Position numbers and translations under genes: made by a program. Below, piece after piece: positions 17,001 to 24,803 of a stretch of 64,000 nt of DNA (the first letter of the stretch is position 1; each line of letters begins with the position of its first letter). Where the stretch lies: contig NZ_JACHJT010000002.1 of the NCBI RefSeq assembly GCF_014203805.1, positions 124,001 through 188,000 of the forward strand. The letters are read 5' to 3'. The DNA is from Lipingzhangella halophila. Its GTDB lineage: Bacteria > Actinomycetota > Actinomycetes > Streptosporangiales > Streptosporangiaceae. The notes under the pieces were generated by a model. That model was not told the origin of the DNA, ran no database searches, and worked only from the letters and a program-made list of their open reading frames with translations.

Positions 17001-17785
17001 CGGAATCCCCTGCTCTCCACCTGATAGATCCGGTTTCCATCGAGCCCGAACTCCTCGACTGCGGGCTCCAGCGTGTAGTCGAGGATGAACTCCTCGACGA
17101 ATTCGGGCGTCTGCAGCAGTGCGAAGTTCTTGCGTGCGGGCTCGGAAAGGTCTTGGTACAGATCGCCGAGGAAGCGGGTGTCCCAGTAGTCGTTGTCGGT
17201 GAAGTCATGTACCAGATGGCCGTCGTCGCCGACCTCGCGCCAGAAGCCGATAAGTATCTTCGCCGCCTGGTGGGACGGTGTGATCGTCCACATCGGGTTG
17301 TGGTCGCGGTCGAACAGGCCGGCCGTGATGCTGGAGACGCTCATCTGCTCGAAGGTGTGCACCAACCAGTCACGGTCGGTGCGCTCGGGAGCGTCCGGCT
17401 CCTTCTCCCGCCACTCCAGGACCCAGGCGTCCTTGAGTTCCTGCGCGATGTCGTACCGGTTGCGCTCGTCTCTCGGCCCGGAGATGAACGGGTGCTCCAG
17501 CAGGCCGTTGTCCTCGCAGAACCGAACGAAGACGGTTGCCAGCACCCAGGCGGCCGCGGCCTGCGTGACCCGCTCGTCCCGCCAGGTCTCGTACGTGGCC
17601 GCGGTGCGCTCGGCCTCGAACGCCTTGTTGTACTCCCGCCGGAGCGCGTCGTTGAAGCTCTCTTCTTGCCCGTCCGCGTCGAGACCCTTGATGGCGGTGG
17701 GATCCTCGCTGCGCTCCCGCAGGTCTTCTTCCAGCAGCTTGACCTGGCGCTGCAGGTCCTTGAGCAACGACGCGTGATCGACCAA
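14075..17785 (-). CDS. pglX: BREX-2 adenine-specific DNA methyltransferase PglX
   Basis: A 1236-aa N6-adenine DNA methyltransferase. SAM motif I is DPTCGSGHFLLGAF (about residues 264-277). Catalytic motif IV is NPPY at residues 400-403, preceded by HSYHAVVG. The order of motifs is that of BREX/Pgl PglX and type IIG-like enzymes. The segment after NPPY (about residues 400-790) is the target-recognition region, and its DNA is markedly AT-richer than the rest. The C-terminal third is rich in charged helices. In Pgl/BREX, PglX methylates host DNA and is also needed for exclusion of phage. The start is the ATG at 17785 beginning MVDHASLLKDLQRQVKLLEEDL. The gene is upstream of pglY, in the usual order, but pglW is separated from it by about 9.6 kb. 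Confidence 0.93.
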   Translation of the reverse strand: MVDHASLLKDLQRQVKLLEEDLRERSEDPTAIKGLDADGQEESFNDALRREYNKAFEAERTAATYETWRDERVTQAAAAWVLATVFVRFCEDNGLLEHPFISGPRDERNRYDIAQELKDAWVLEWREKEPDAPERTDRDWLVHTFEQMSVSSITAGLFDRDHNPMWTITPSHQAAKILIGFWREVGDDGHLVHDFTDNDYWDTRFLGDLYQDLSEPARKNFALLQTPEFVEEFILDYTLEPAVEEFGLDGNRIYQVESRGFRLIDPTCGSGHFLLGAFHRLLTKWREAEPGVSEWDLISRSLRSVHGVDKNPFAVAIARFRLLIAAMKEGGINRLAESNPEWPIVVATGDSLLHGRGAPGRKGEVHSSDKVHRYSTEDVYDYYKEFNLLGVHSYHAVVGNPPYITVKDKKENDNYRARYRTCSGAYALSVPFAERFFNLAKRAGGDKVGAGYVGQITANSFMKREFGKKLIERFFRNEVRLTHIIDTSGAHIPGHGTPTVVLFGRNMLNSHKASVRAVLGIRGEPNQPENPTEGLVWRAIVEQLQRKIDNESEWVSVGDFFWGRFKQYPWNLRGGGAMETFEQISGTSTKLLKERISSVGFCAQTRQNEVYMLGRAKLNHPFFHQDHTVIIFSGENVRDWSAEDGTLSLFPYSSSTLEAEIFETEREFAWPYRSLLRERKALSGNQEEQGLKWYEYSTFHPNRYSNEYLIPFSFVATHNHFFLRHDKSAFIQSAPVIKLLENVGKEEYVAIVGTLNSSVSCFWLKQVCHDKGNRGEGGGITSSGWERFYEFTGTKLQDFPLPESLPGDRAEELDTLAQHLSSLEPSAVAEADTPTRDRLKEARDEYAATRRRMIALQEELDWDVYHRYGLISDDEHAELVISDTSAVPEINLGERAFEIVLARTMDGDEASTEWFNRHGSTPITSLPSHWPDEYRAVVEKRIELITSRKDIGLIERPEYKRRWQSEPWEKKQKAALKSWLLDRCEDRRFWFETDESGDERARTLSLRALANKVRDTYPEAAEVAPLYDPDKDFSAIIAEIVQTEHVPHLAALRYKDSGMAKRRQWEYVWDKQREEDALNADLAEGEEEKRLEIPVPPKYTSADFRKNSYWTNRGKLDVPKERFVSYPGAETDEDPTLVLGWAGWDHAQQADALGTLAHNRVNEHGWAQERDRMTPLLAGIVELLPWVRQWHTERDEYGETPADQAADDLSTLQDTTGITASDMEEWRPPTGKRGRR
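15400..16620. other. AT-rich segment inside pglX (target-recognition region)
   Basis: From about 15400 to 16620 the sequence becomes visibly AT-rich, with many T/A third positions and runs such as TTTTCTCTG, GAAAAAGG and AAATGTAGAG. The flanks return abruptly to the GC-rich composition of the rest of the operon. The reading frame is intact throughout. The segment corresponds to about residues 390-795 of PglX, that is, from around the NPPY motif through the part expected to recognise DNA. Boundaries are estimated by eye. Confidence 0.7.
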
Positions 17786-17936
17786 CTGAGACTCCTGGCG
17801 CGAGGGAGGTGTGTGAGGGTTACCCCTCCATTGTCGGGGATCCCGCGCCCGAGGTCACCGGAACGGCTGATCAGACCCACCTGCGGAACGACCGAGGGGC
17901 CCGGCATCCGCCGGGCCCGTGCGCGCACTTGCTTGG

Positions 17937-18125
17937 TTAGAGTCGGCCGTCCTTCACGTCGGCGAGGAACGCGGACCACTCCGCCGCCGAAACCGCCAGG
18001 TACCCGGCGTTCCGGTGCTGGGTGTCCCGGACCTTCACCTGCTCTGACGACTCCGCGACCTCCACGCAGTCCTGGTGCCCTCCTCCGCTGTAACTGGACT
18101 TGTGCCAGGCTCCGAACTCACCCAT
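17937..18125 (-). CDS. DUF397 protein
   Basis: A 62-aa DUF397 protein (GAWHKSSYSGGGHQDCVEVAE, then VKVRDTQHRNAGYLAVSAAEWSAFLADVK), matching the family's WxKSSYS...DCVEVA...VRDS...L.. pattern. DUF397 genes are abundant in actinomycetes and are typically encoded directly after a DUF5753 XRE regulator. Some such pairs have been proposed to act as toxin-antitoxin-like or developmental regulators. It overlaps the end of that regulator gene by 8 nt, so the two are translationally coupled. It lies directly upstream of pglX in the same direction, at a distance of 151 bp. Confidence 0.92.
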   Translation of the reverse strand: MGEFGAWHKSSYSGGGHQDCVEVAESSEQVKVRDTQHRNAGYLAVSAAEWSAFLADVKDGRL

Positions 18126-18933
18126 CTCCCAGTCCTTCCAAGGTCTTCAGGATCAGCCGCGCGGACTCGTCGGGGGACAGTGCCACTGCTTGAACCGCAC
18201 CGTAGAGCAGACGAAACCTGCGGACGTCCTCGGGGGTGTCAATGACCTGACCGGAGTGCGCGGACTCGGCATAGACCACATCAGACGCCCCTGGAGGTGA
18301 AATGATCTTGAACGGTCCGGCCAAGCCAGCATGCCGACCCTCAACTACCTGCACAGATACACGCTCGCATTCGATCAGGTTGGCTACGTGAGATAGCTGA
18401 GCCCTATGCAGGTCATCCGGCCCCATCTTACGAGTGATCACTGAATGATCGATCACTGCCCAATGGATCGGCGCTTGCGATTCTGTGAAACGTTCGACCC
18501 GTTCCATGCGGTTCCGGACACTAACGGCGACCTCGTCCCGTGTCATCCATGGCGACAGAGTGGAGACAGCCACCCTCGCGTACTTCTCAGTTTGAAGGAG
18601 CGCCGGGAACATCACTGTCTGGGACTCCATGATCGTGATGGCATCCCGTTCGAGCTCCGCCAACTCATCAAGCCAGACAGAACGCCCGCTACCCGTCAGC
18701 TCTTCCCATAGACGGACAAGGTGACCGTCCGCTGAGAGCGTCTTGTCCAGTTGGGCGATGATCGGCCCCTTCGGAGTCCGGTATCCGCGTTCAAGATTCG
18801 AGAGATGCGAAGAACTGATTTCGAGATCGTTCGCAAGCCTGGCTTGCGTCATGTCTGCCATTTCGCGCAGACGCGCCAGTTCGCGCCCGAATCGGCGCGC
18901 CACGTCTTGAGACGTTCCATCCATGCTCTTCAT
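18118..18933 (-). CDS. XRE-family regulator with DUF5753 domain
   Basis: A 271-aa protein with an N-terminal helix-turn-helix (FGRELARLREMADMTQARLA, then ISSSHLSNLERGYRTP, residues about 15-55) and a C-terminal DUF5753 domain (MESQTVMFPALLQTEKYARV, then HWAVIDHSVITRK, and VYAESAHSGQVIDTPEDVRRF). This is the standard actinobacterial architecture partnered with DUF397. It belongs to a large paralogous set, so it need not be a BREX regulator even though it now sits upstream of pglX. The start ATG at 18933 is followed three codons later by a second ATG (18924), which is an alternative. Confidence 0.92.
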   Translation of the reverse strand: MKSMDGTSQDVARRFGRELARLREMADMTQARLANDLEISSSHLSNLERGYRTPKGPIIAQLDKTLSADGHLVRLWEELTGSGRSVWLDELAELERDAITIMESQTVMFPALLQTEKYARVAVSTLSPWMTRDEVAVSVRNRMERVERFTESQAPIHWAVIDHSVITRKMGPDDLHRAQLSHVANLIECERVSVQVVEGRHAGLAGPFKIISPPGASDVVYAESAHSGQVIDTPEDVRRFRLLYGAVQAVALSPDESARLILKTLEGLGDG

Positions 18934-19103
18934 CTGACCAGAGAACTATTCCGCGTACCTCGCTTATCCCCAAAATTTCCCGGTATCCAGTTCGCCATAG
19001 ATTCCTCACCTGGGCGGCGGCACAGTGAAGGCATAAGAAGACCCCGGCGACGGCCGACACCGTCCCGGGGCTTGGCCACCAGCTAGCTAAGGGAGCTGAT
19101 GAC

Positions 19104-19877
19104 ATGTCCAACCCTATCCCGCGCGCTTTGACGTGGGCGCAGGCGCTGCTCTTCCCGTTCGCCCTGCTGCCCTTCCTGATCATCCGCCCGGCTTCCGCGC
19201 TGCCTCCGCAGCGGCGCACCGACCGATCGCGCCCCCGCCCCTACCTCCCCTCCCCCGCTGTCCCGCCGGACTACGACCGGTTCTGCGAGGTCCACACCCG
19301 GCACCGGGCCCTGTGGCGACTCACCTACGTGCCCGGCCAACAGGTGCCCTACCAGGCGCATCACCGCTACCTCGACGGCATCGCGCTCGCCGCCGCCGAC
19401 CTGGACGCGCTCGACTTCGCACTCGCTCACTTCGCACCGCCGCCGCGCACGCGCCCCTACGTCGATGAGCGCGACCGACCCGAGCACCCCAATAACCACG
19501 ACCACCGCGCGAATCCCTCAAGCTCCGCACCCGCGCGTGCGGAGCATGCCCGCACACTCGGTCTCCGCGAGGTCCGGTGCCTGCACCAGTTGGCCGACGA
19601 CCTCATGGCGAGCACGCACGGCCGCTGCTACTGGACCTCCGCCGTCCGGGATGCGGCCCTGGAGATCCTGACCCGCATCGCCGCCCTGATCGGCGGGACC
19701 TGCGGCCAGCGCGCACCCGGTCCGGCTCGCTCCGCCGAACCGGCCGAGCCAGCGCCGCCGCCCCCCGGCACCCCGCCCAGGCGCCGCCGCTCCTGCGTGC
19801 GTCCGGCCGACCACGAGGGCCACCACCTGGACGCCTCCGGCCGCAGTTGGCACAACGCCGAGGAGGGCTCCCGATGA
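19104..19877 (+). CDS. Hypothetical protein with N-terminal hydrophobic segment
   Basis: A 257-aa protein whose first 30 residues contain a hydrophobic stretch (ALTWAQALLFPFALLPFLIIRP) that may be a membrane anchor or signal. The middle region is hydrophilic with YDRFCEVHTRHRALWRLTYV and HHRYLDGIALAAADLDALDFALAHF. The C-terminal part is Pro/Arg-rich (PAPPPPGTPPRRRRSCVRP), ending HLDASGRSWHNAEE. Similar small proteins are common beside DUF397/XRE pairs in actinomycetes, but I cannot assign a function. The start has a GGGAG ribosome binding site, and its stop overlaps the next gene by an ATGA. It is divergent from the XRE gene. Confidence 0.7.
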   Translation: MSNPIPRALTWAQALLFPFALLPFLIIRPASALPPQRRTDRSRPRPYLPSPAVPPDYDRFCEVHTRHRALWRLTYVPGQQVPYQAHHRYLDGIALAAADLDALDFALAHFAPPPRTRPYVDERDRPEHPNNHDHRANPSSSAPARAEHARTLGLREVRCLHQLADDLMASTHGRCYWTSAVRDAALEILTRIAALIGGTCGQRAPGPARSAEPAEPAPPPPGTPPRRRRSCVRPADHEGHHLDASGRSWHNAEEGSR

Positions 19878-20227
19878 CCGCCGCTCCCCGCACCGCGCGT
19901 TCCCGCCCCTACCGCCAGCCCGCGACCGTCCACCCCGCCGCCCGGCGGGTGGGCCACCTCTTCCCCGGTGTCACCGCCTGGTACGGCACGCACACCGGAA
20001 CCTGGTGGGCCATACTGCCCGGCCATTCCCGCCTGCTGGAGGCGCCCACGGCCGAAATCCTCGAACACCGCGTCGCCTCACTGCTCATAGGGCGCGGCCA
20101 GTCCGCGCCACCGCCGCCGCGCGCCGTTAAACCGGCCTCGGGAACAGCACCACATGCCCCGCCGGGACCGCCAGGACACCGTTCTGTTTACAGCCCCGTC
20201 CGTTTACTCGTTCCTAGGACTGGGTGA
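19874..20227 (+). CDS. Small hypothetical protein
   Basis: A 117-aa protein starting MTAAPRTARSRPYRQPATVHPAARRVGHLFPGVTAWYGTHTGTWWAILPGHSRLLEAPTAEILEHRV (shown only to residue 67 in outline). The aromatic WYGTHTGTWWAIL core resembles small actinobacterial proteins found after DUF397/XRE pairs. The C-terminus is Pro-rich and probably disordered. It overlaps the preceding gene by 4 nt, implying translational coupling. Its last 14 nt overlap the 3' end of the convergent M20 peptidase gene. No function can be given. Confidence 0.65.
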   Translation: MTAAPRTARSRPYRQPATVHPAARRVGHLFPGVTAWYGTHTGTWWAILPGHSRLLEAPTAEILEHRVASLLIGRGQSAPPPPRAVKPASGTAPHAPPGPPGHRSVYSPVRLLVPRTG

Positions 20228-21410
20228 GCAACTGGAGGGCGCGGTCGTAGATGGCCTGGACGATGGGGATTGTGTCGATGCGCACGCGTTCGTTGGTGGC
20301 GTGTAGGCCCTCGTAGTGTGGCCCGAATCCGGCGGTGGCCGGTATGCCGAGGCGGGCGAGGTAGTTGCCGATATTGGAAGGCCCGGCGATCTTGGCTGCC
20401 GGGTCGAAGCCGTGGTGGGCGGCGGCGGTGGTGAGCGCTGTGCGTAGGGGCGCGTCGTGGTTCAGCGCGTAGGGGGGCCAGCGGGTGTGGGCTTCGACCA
20501 GTGTCGGCGGAGTCTCGGGCCAGTCGGTGTCGACCTTGGCGACCACATCGGCGATGGTTTGAGCGGCGTGGGCGTCGTCGAATGCGGGGGTGGTGCGGGC
20601 GTCAACGCTGAGGGTGCACAGATCCGGCACGGTCGAGAATCCTTGGCCGCCGTCGATCGCGGTCACGGTGAGCTTTCCGGCTGCGAATCCGTCGGCGGGG
20701 CCCGGCAGTGGCGCGAGGTTCAGCGCGGTGACAATCTCGGCAGCCTTGGCGATGGCGGAAGGGGTGGGGCGGCTGGCTCCGGAGTGGGAGGCGACGCCGT
20801 GGACGTGCAGTCGAGCCCGGTGGACTCCGCGTCCTCCGATGACGATGTGGTTCATGCCGGGGTAGCCGATCATCACTCCGCCGATGTCGGCGGGGGTGTC
20901 CGGGGAGTCGAAGTAACGGCGGGCGCCCGCGAATCCGCCGGTGTGCTCGTCGAGGTCGAACAGCACGACCACCTCGCCGCGCAGGGTCTGGGGCTGCTGG
21001 AGCAGACGGGCGGCCAGGTGGCAGAAAATCGCGACAGCCACTTTGGAGTCGGCCGCACCGCGTCCCCACAACCAGCCATCCTCCAGGACCGCGCTGGTGG
21101 GCGGGTGGTGCCAGGCGTCCTCGTCGCCGAAAGGAGCAGTGTCCAGACAGGCGTCCAGCACCCAGGTCCGTCCGGGCTGGCGGCCCTGGACGCGGGCAGC
21201 GACCGCGACCGCGGTATCCGAGGCGTCCCGCAGGACCTGAGGGGCGAGGCCGTGATCGTCCATCCAGCCCATCAGGTGGTCGATTGCCGCGTCGTAGGGG
21301 TCGATACCGCCGCGCGTAGGGATGCGCACCAGGTCTTGGGTGAGTGCGACCACAGAGTCGAGATCGGCGTGGGCGCGGGCCGACGCGGCCGCGGGCTCGG
21401 GAAGGTTCAT
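20214..21410 (-). CDS. M20-family metallo-amidohydrolase
   Basis: A 398-aa protein of the M20 (ArgE/DapE/carboxypeptidase G2) family. It has the catalytic/metal strand LDACLDTAPFGD, bridging Asp in WGRGAADSKVAVAIF, a DEHTGG motif where most relatives have DEE.G, dimerisation-domain GVASHSGA, and a terminal metal His in GLHATNERV. Two metal-ligand positions are altered relative to the consensus: HxD appears as CLD, and the second Glu of EE is His. The metal site is therefore variant. M20 enzymes hydrolyse amide bonds of peptides or N-acyl amino acids. The gene overlaps the upstream HTH regulator gene by an ATGA, tying it to the divergent biosynthetic cluster. It is likely to act on a small amino-acid-derived intermediate, which is an inference from context. 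Confidence 0.85.
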   Translation of the reverse strand: MNLPEPAAASARAHADLDSVVALTQDLVRIPTRGGIDPYDAAIDHLMGWMDDHGLAPQVLRDASDTAVAVAARVQGRQPGRTWVLDACLDTAPFGDEDAWHHPPTSAVLEDGWLWGRGAADSKVAVAIFCHLAARLLQQPQTLRGEVVVLFDLDEHTGGFAGARRYFDSPDTPADIGGVMIGYPGMNHIVIGGRGVHRARLHVHGVASHSGASRPTPSAIAKAAEIVTALNLAPLPGPADGFAAGKLTVTAIDGGQGFSTVPDLCTLSVDARTTPAFDDAHAAQTIADVVAKVDTDWPETPPTLVEAHTRWPPYALNHDAPLRTALTTAAAHHGFDPAAKIAGPSNIGNYLARLGIPATAGFGPHYEGLHATNERVRIDTIPIVQAIYDRALQLLTQS

Positions 21411-22186
21411 GCGGTGTACCGGTCTCGTGTGGTGTCGGCGTTCAACGAACGCAGGACCGTCGGGTTCTCGACCCGAGATGCCGCAGCATACCCCTGGCGT
21501 GCGTGGTCCACGAGTCGCATAGCAGCGTTGGGGCCGAGCACGACACCGCAGTCGAACCCGTAGACCGAAATGAATGAGGGCAAGGGTACAACTGCGGTGT
21601 GCTCGCAGGCGCAGAAGAACCGTTCGGGCAGATCCGTGTCGATGAGGCCGATGTGCAGCGTTTTCATGCCCAAGGAGCGGTCTTGGGGGTCGCGGATCTC
21701 CAGAAGGTGTTCCAGGTGCTCGAACAGGGGCTGGGTGCGGGGTGGGCCGAACAGGAGTCGGTAGTGCACCAGAGAGGGGCGCTGGTGTAGCGCGGTTTCG
21801 ATCGCTGTGAGGTAGTTCTGGTCGCGCGAGCGTGACCCCGCCACCGCCAGATACTCCTCAGCCGAACTCACCACGTTGATCATGGCGTCTCTCAGCGACT
21901 GCGGATCGGTGATGAGCCGTGGGGAGTCACTGGCCTCGATGGGTGATTCGTCTTGGTGGGCGAAGAGAACGTGCACGGGTTCGCCGTAGTAGTGGGCGAG
22001 GAGCCTGCGGTAGCGAGAGCTGGTGGTGTGGCGTCCGCGTTCCCAGCCAGACAGCATGCTCGGCGTGACCCCGCTGGCGCCGTCAGGGCTGGCGTGATCG
22101 AGATCGGCGCACACCTGTTCCAGGGTGGCACCCCGGTTTGTGCGGGCTTGACGCAAAGGGCTGGAGTGGGGGGCGGGTGGTGTCAT
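21407..22186 (-). CDS. HTH (XRE-like) regulator with C-terminal PLD-like domain
   Basis: A 259-aa protein. Residues about 10-65 form an XRE-type helix-turn-helix (PLRQARTNRGATLEQVCADL, then VTPSMLSGWERGRHTTSSRYRRLLAHYYG). Residues about 95-250 (EEYLAVAGSRSRDQNYLTAIETAL, VHYRLLFGPPRTQPLFEHLE, ...FDCGVVLGPNAAMRLVDHAR) resemble the phospholipase-D-like or sugar-sensor domains attached to some actinobacterial regulators. It sits at the centre of the 20214-26996 cluster, coupled to the M20 gene by an ATGA overlap and 15 bp after the ASCH-like gene. It is the obvious candidate to control the divergent five-gene operon through the dyad at 22816-22860. Confidence 0.8.
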   Translation of the reverse strand: MTPPAPHSSPLRQARTNRGATLEQVCADLDHASPDGASGVTPSMLSGWERGRHTTSSRYRRLLAHYYGEPVHVLFAHQDESPIEASDSPRLITDPQSLRDAMINVVSSAEEYLAVAGSRSRDQNYLTAIETALHQRPSLVHYRLLFGPPRTQPLFEHLEHLLEIRDPQDRSLGMKTLHIGLIDTDLPERFFCACEHTAVVPLPSFISVYGFDCGVVLGPNAAMRLVDHARQGYAAASRVENPTVLRSLNADTTRDRYTA

Positions 22187-22201
22187 GCACCACGTCCTAG
22201 G

Positions 22202-22780
22202 TCAAGGAGTTGTGCCTTCGATGGTGGTCTCTCGGACGATCGGGGTCGATACCAGCTTGTCGCACACCGCCTGCCAGGCCGGGTGGCGGTCCACGAGCGT
22301 GTATCCCTGAGGCGCGGTGAAGCTCCCGTCTAACATTTGGTCCAGTTCGTCGGCCGAGAAACCCTCGAATTCCCGTACCCGCCTGATGGGCAACGCATAC
22401 CCCAATTCTTTGCCGTCGCGGGCGAGGTAGGGCAACACCGTCTCCCCGTTGCCGGGGCGCATCCGCTCGGCGAGCTGGGCGATGTTCTCGGGAGTGTCCT
22501 CGATCGCGATGTCCAGGTCGATGACAGCGCACATCCGCGAGTCGGGCGCGGTCAGATAGACGAACCACTGGGTCGGAGCACCGGACAGGTAGCGGCGTCG
22601 GAACTCGTGGGTCTTCTCGCCGCGCCACATCAGCTCGTACCACTGGGCGTTAAGCGACATCACCACCCGGACGGTAGGGGCGGACATGTCGAACAACGAC
22701 TCGTTGTGCACGTGGAAGAACATCCCTTCGGCGCCACGGCGGTCGGCATTGTGAATGAGCCACTCTAGCCCCATTGGCAT
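22202..22780 (-). CDS. ASCH/PUA-like domain protein
   Basis: Up to 192 aa. The core PTVRVVMSLNAQWYELMWRGEKTHEFRRRYLSG followed by WFVYLTAPDSRMCAVIDLD matches the ASCH fold (PUA-like), whose members bind RNA or nucleotides and often open with a K.YfdlI..G.KtyE-type strand-helix. The start is uncertain: ATGs exist at 22780, 22774, 22723 and 22687 (the last giving MSAPTVRVV), and none has a strong ribosome binding site. The 22687 start would leave a longer divergent promoter. ASCH proteins near a tRNA-synthetase-like gene are suggestive of RNA or aminoacyl-adenylate handling, but that is speculation. Confidence 0.7.
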   Translation of the reverse strand: MPMGLEWLIHNADRRGAEGMFFHVHNESLFDMSAPTVRVVMSLNAQWYELMWRGEKTHEFRRRYLSGAPTQWFVYLTAPDSRMCAVIDLDIAIEDTPENIAQLAERMRPGNGETVLPYLARDGKELGYALPIRRVREFEGFSADELDQMLDGSFTAPQGYTLVDRHPAWQAVCDKLVSTPIVRETTIEGTTP

Positions 22781-22815
22781 CGGCGGGGCAGGAGGTTGCC
22801 CAACCTGATCTCGGA

Positions 22816-22860
22816 TTGTCCACCTGTTGTCGACTCACCGATGAACAACGGCGTGGACAA
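22816..22860. promoter_or_regulatory. Inverted repeat in the divergent promoter of the 20214-26996 cluster
   Basis: TTGTCCAC (22816-22823) is matched by its exact complement GTGGACAA (22853-22860). Inside this lies a second pair, GTTGT and ACAAC, so each arm reads close to TTGTCCAC(N1-2)GTTGT. The dyad is placed between the ASCH-like gene (minus) and the dehydrogenase-like gene (plus), where an operator for the HTH regulator would be expected. Confidence 0.55.
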
Positions 22861-22950
22861 CTACTGGCGAAGGCGTGAGCTGGTTGCGTGCCTGGCTTCG
22901 GGTGAGTCTGGAGTCAGCCGCCGACGGGTTGAAGGAAAGGTAAGGACACC

Positions 22951-24051
22951 ATGCCCCATTCCCGCACAATCGGGTTTCCCCGCGAAAGTGACTCCGATGA
23001 ACGCCGCACCCTGCTGACTCCCCAGCTTGCCCACGCCTTTTCCGGTGCCGGATTCCGCGTTATCAGCGAGCCTGGTATCGGCGCTGGTATCGGTCAGGAC
23101 GACACCGCATTGCCGCAGGTGGAGTTCTGCGCGCCCGAGCAGGTGTGGTCGGCACCTCTGGTTTTGCGGTACAAGCCAGGCCCCGCCACCGACCTTGACC
23201 GTCTCGCCCCTGAGCAGACAATCGGCGCGATCTTCCACGCCGAAGGCGACCCGGACATGCTCACCGCGCTGACCCGCACCCGGGTGCGAGCGTTCAGCTA
23301 CGAGTTCCTACACGAACGTGGAACCTTCCCCTTGGCCACGGCGGGCGGGCAGATCGCCGGAACCCAAGCCGTCCTCGCTGGAGCCCAGGCGCTTCAACGT
23401 CCTGAGGGCCGCGGGGTTCTCCTCGGTGGTGTGCCCGGCGCCGCACCGGCCCACGCTGTGGTCATCGGCAACGGCAACGTTGGCGCGGCGGCCGCCCACA
23501 CGGCCGCACGGTTGGGGGCCCACGTCACCGTCCTGACGCGCACCTCGCACACCGCCACGACCCACGAACGCCGCGCCCCCGCAGGGGTGCGCGTCGAGAC
23601 CAACACCCCTGAGCGGCTCGCCGAGCTGGTGACCACCGCCGACCTGGTCATCGGCGCCATCCTCATCTCCACCCACACCACCCCGGCGATGATCACCCGA
23701 GACCACCTGGCCACCATGCGCCCGGGCGCGGTGATCGTGGATGCCACCTGCGGGTACGGGAACGGCTACCTGCCCACCGCCGGACCGGTCCAGAAGCCGG
23801 GCGCCCCGCCGCGGATGGTGAATGGGGTTCTGCACGTCAAACTCGACGCTCTTCCCAAAGCGGTACCGGTGACCGCCTCACACGCCTACACCCATGCCGC
23901 GGCCCCCTACCTGCTCCGGCTGGCCCGCCATGTGCTCCACGGCGCCGACGACCCAGCCGTGCAGAGCGCGATGGTCGCACGGGCAGGAGCGCTGGTGCAC
24001 CCGGTGCTGCGCGAGCATGCTGAGCGGTACACGGCGGGAGCGGTCGCATGA
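22951..24051 (+). CDS. Alanine-dehydrogenase-fold (AlaDH/PNT family) oxidoreductase
   Basis: A 366-aa protein with both AlaDH/PNT halves. The N-terminal part begins TIGFPRESDSDERRTLLTP, and K and H at the positions used for pyruvate binding in alanine dehydrogenase appear retained (RYKPGPATD; GAIFHAEGD). The Rossmann motif GNGNVGAAAAHTAARLG lies near residues 173-189. The AlaDH catalytic AIDQGG segment is replaced by DATCGYGNGY, so the substrate is probably not alanine itself. N5-(carboxyethyl)ornithine synthase and saccharopine dehydrogenase share this fold and reductively couple an amine to a 2-oxo acid. It is the first gene of a five-gene operon in which each gene overlaps the next by ATGA. 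A ribosome binding site (GGTAAGGA) precedes the ATG. Confidence 0.8.
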   Translation: MPHSRTIGFPRESDSDERRTLLTPQLAHAFSGAGFRVISEPGIGAGIGQDDTALPQVEFCAPEQVWSAPLVLRYKPGPATDLDRLAPEQTIGAIFHAEGDPDMLTALTRTRVRAFSYEFLHERGTFPLATAGGQIAGTQAVLAGAQALQRPEGRGVLLGGVPGAAPAHAVVIGNGNVGAAAAHTAARLGAHVTVLTRTSHTATTHERRAPAGVRVETNTPERLAELVTTADLVIGAILISTHTTPAMITRDHLATMRPGAVIVDATCGYGNGYLPTAGPVQKPGAPPRMVNGVLHVKLDALPKAVPVTASHAYTHAAAPYLLRLARHVLHGADDPAVQSAMVARAGALVHPVLREHAERYTAGAVA

Positions 24052-24803
24052 ACGCCCCCGCTGAGGTAGTGGTGGACTCCTACCGCGACCGCGCCGCCTG
24101 GGCCCGCGCCGAGTGCCGACCCACCACCCCCTACTTGCTGGCCCAGGCCCTGGACGGCATCGCGCACGTGGTCGAGTTCCCCTGTGGGACGGGACACTTC
24201 CTGCCCGCCTACGCCCGCGCTGGGGTCCGCGTGCAGCTGATCGACGCCAGTTGGCCCATGCTCAGCGTCGCCACACAGCACGCCCGCGACGCCGGAGTGT
24301 CCGAGCTCGCGGTGGGGTGCCATTTCCTTCACCAGTTGCCGGCCCTCCCCCAGGCGGAGCTGGTGGTGGTCCCCCACGGGGCGCTGAACCAGCTCGCCGC
24401 CCAAACGCCACTGACCGATGTGCTCGCTCACCTGCGTGAGGCCGTCCGCCCAGGAACTCAGCTGCTCCTGCAACACCTGGCCTCCGATGAAGGTCCGGGG
24501 GGCAGCTTCTACACCCCGGCGCTGGCCGACGGCGAACCAATCCGCGACCACCGCTTCCGTGCTCCCCATGGCCAGGAGGTGCTGCGCCACCGGCGCCAAC
24601 ACCACAGCCCCAACCGAGCCCGGGTCCACATCGAGTTCACCTACACCACCGGGGGGCAAGAGGATCGCACCGCCCACGTGCACCTGGCCCTACCCACCGC
24701 GGTCGACGTCGAGGACGCGGTCATCCACGCCGGCTGGACCACCACCCACACCCACGCCGGCTCCGGTCTCCGCGAATTCCTCGCCATTGCGGGAAGCCGA
24801 TGA
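24048..24803 (+). CDS. Class I SAM-dependent transferase, unassigned substrate
   Basis: A 251-aa protein with a class I SAM-binding signature HVVEFPCGTGHFLPAYARAG (residues about 37-56), then VQLIDASWPMLSVA (acidic post-I residue) and LREAVRPGTQLLLQHLASDEG. The usual DxGxGxG is EFPCGTG, an unusual variant of motif I. It overlaps both neighbours by 4 nt. The operon also encodes an AdoMet-decarboxylase-like protein, so this enzyme could use AdoMet (methyl or aminocarboxypropyl transfer) or decarboxylated AdoMet (aminopropyl transfer). The sequence does not decide between these. Confidence 0.75.
   Translation: MNAPAEVVVDSYRDRAAWARAECRPTTPYLLAQALDGIAHVVEFPCGTGHFLPAYARAGVRVQLIDASWPMLSVATQHARDAGVSELAVGCHFLHQLPALPQAELVVVPHGALNQLAAQTPLTDVLAHLREAVRPGTQLLLQHLASDEGPGGSFYTPALADGEPIRDHRFRAPHGQEVLRHRRQHHSPNRARVHIEFTYTTGGQEDRTAHVHLALPTAVDVEDAVIHAGWTTTHTHAGSGLREFLAIAGSR

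Noticed and set aside
17937-18933. DUF397/XRE pair as regulators of the BREX operon
   Set aside because: These pairs are abundant, scattered paralogues in actinomycetes. Position upstream of pglX alone does not support a BREX role.
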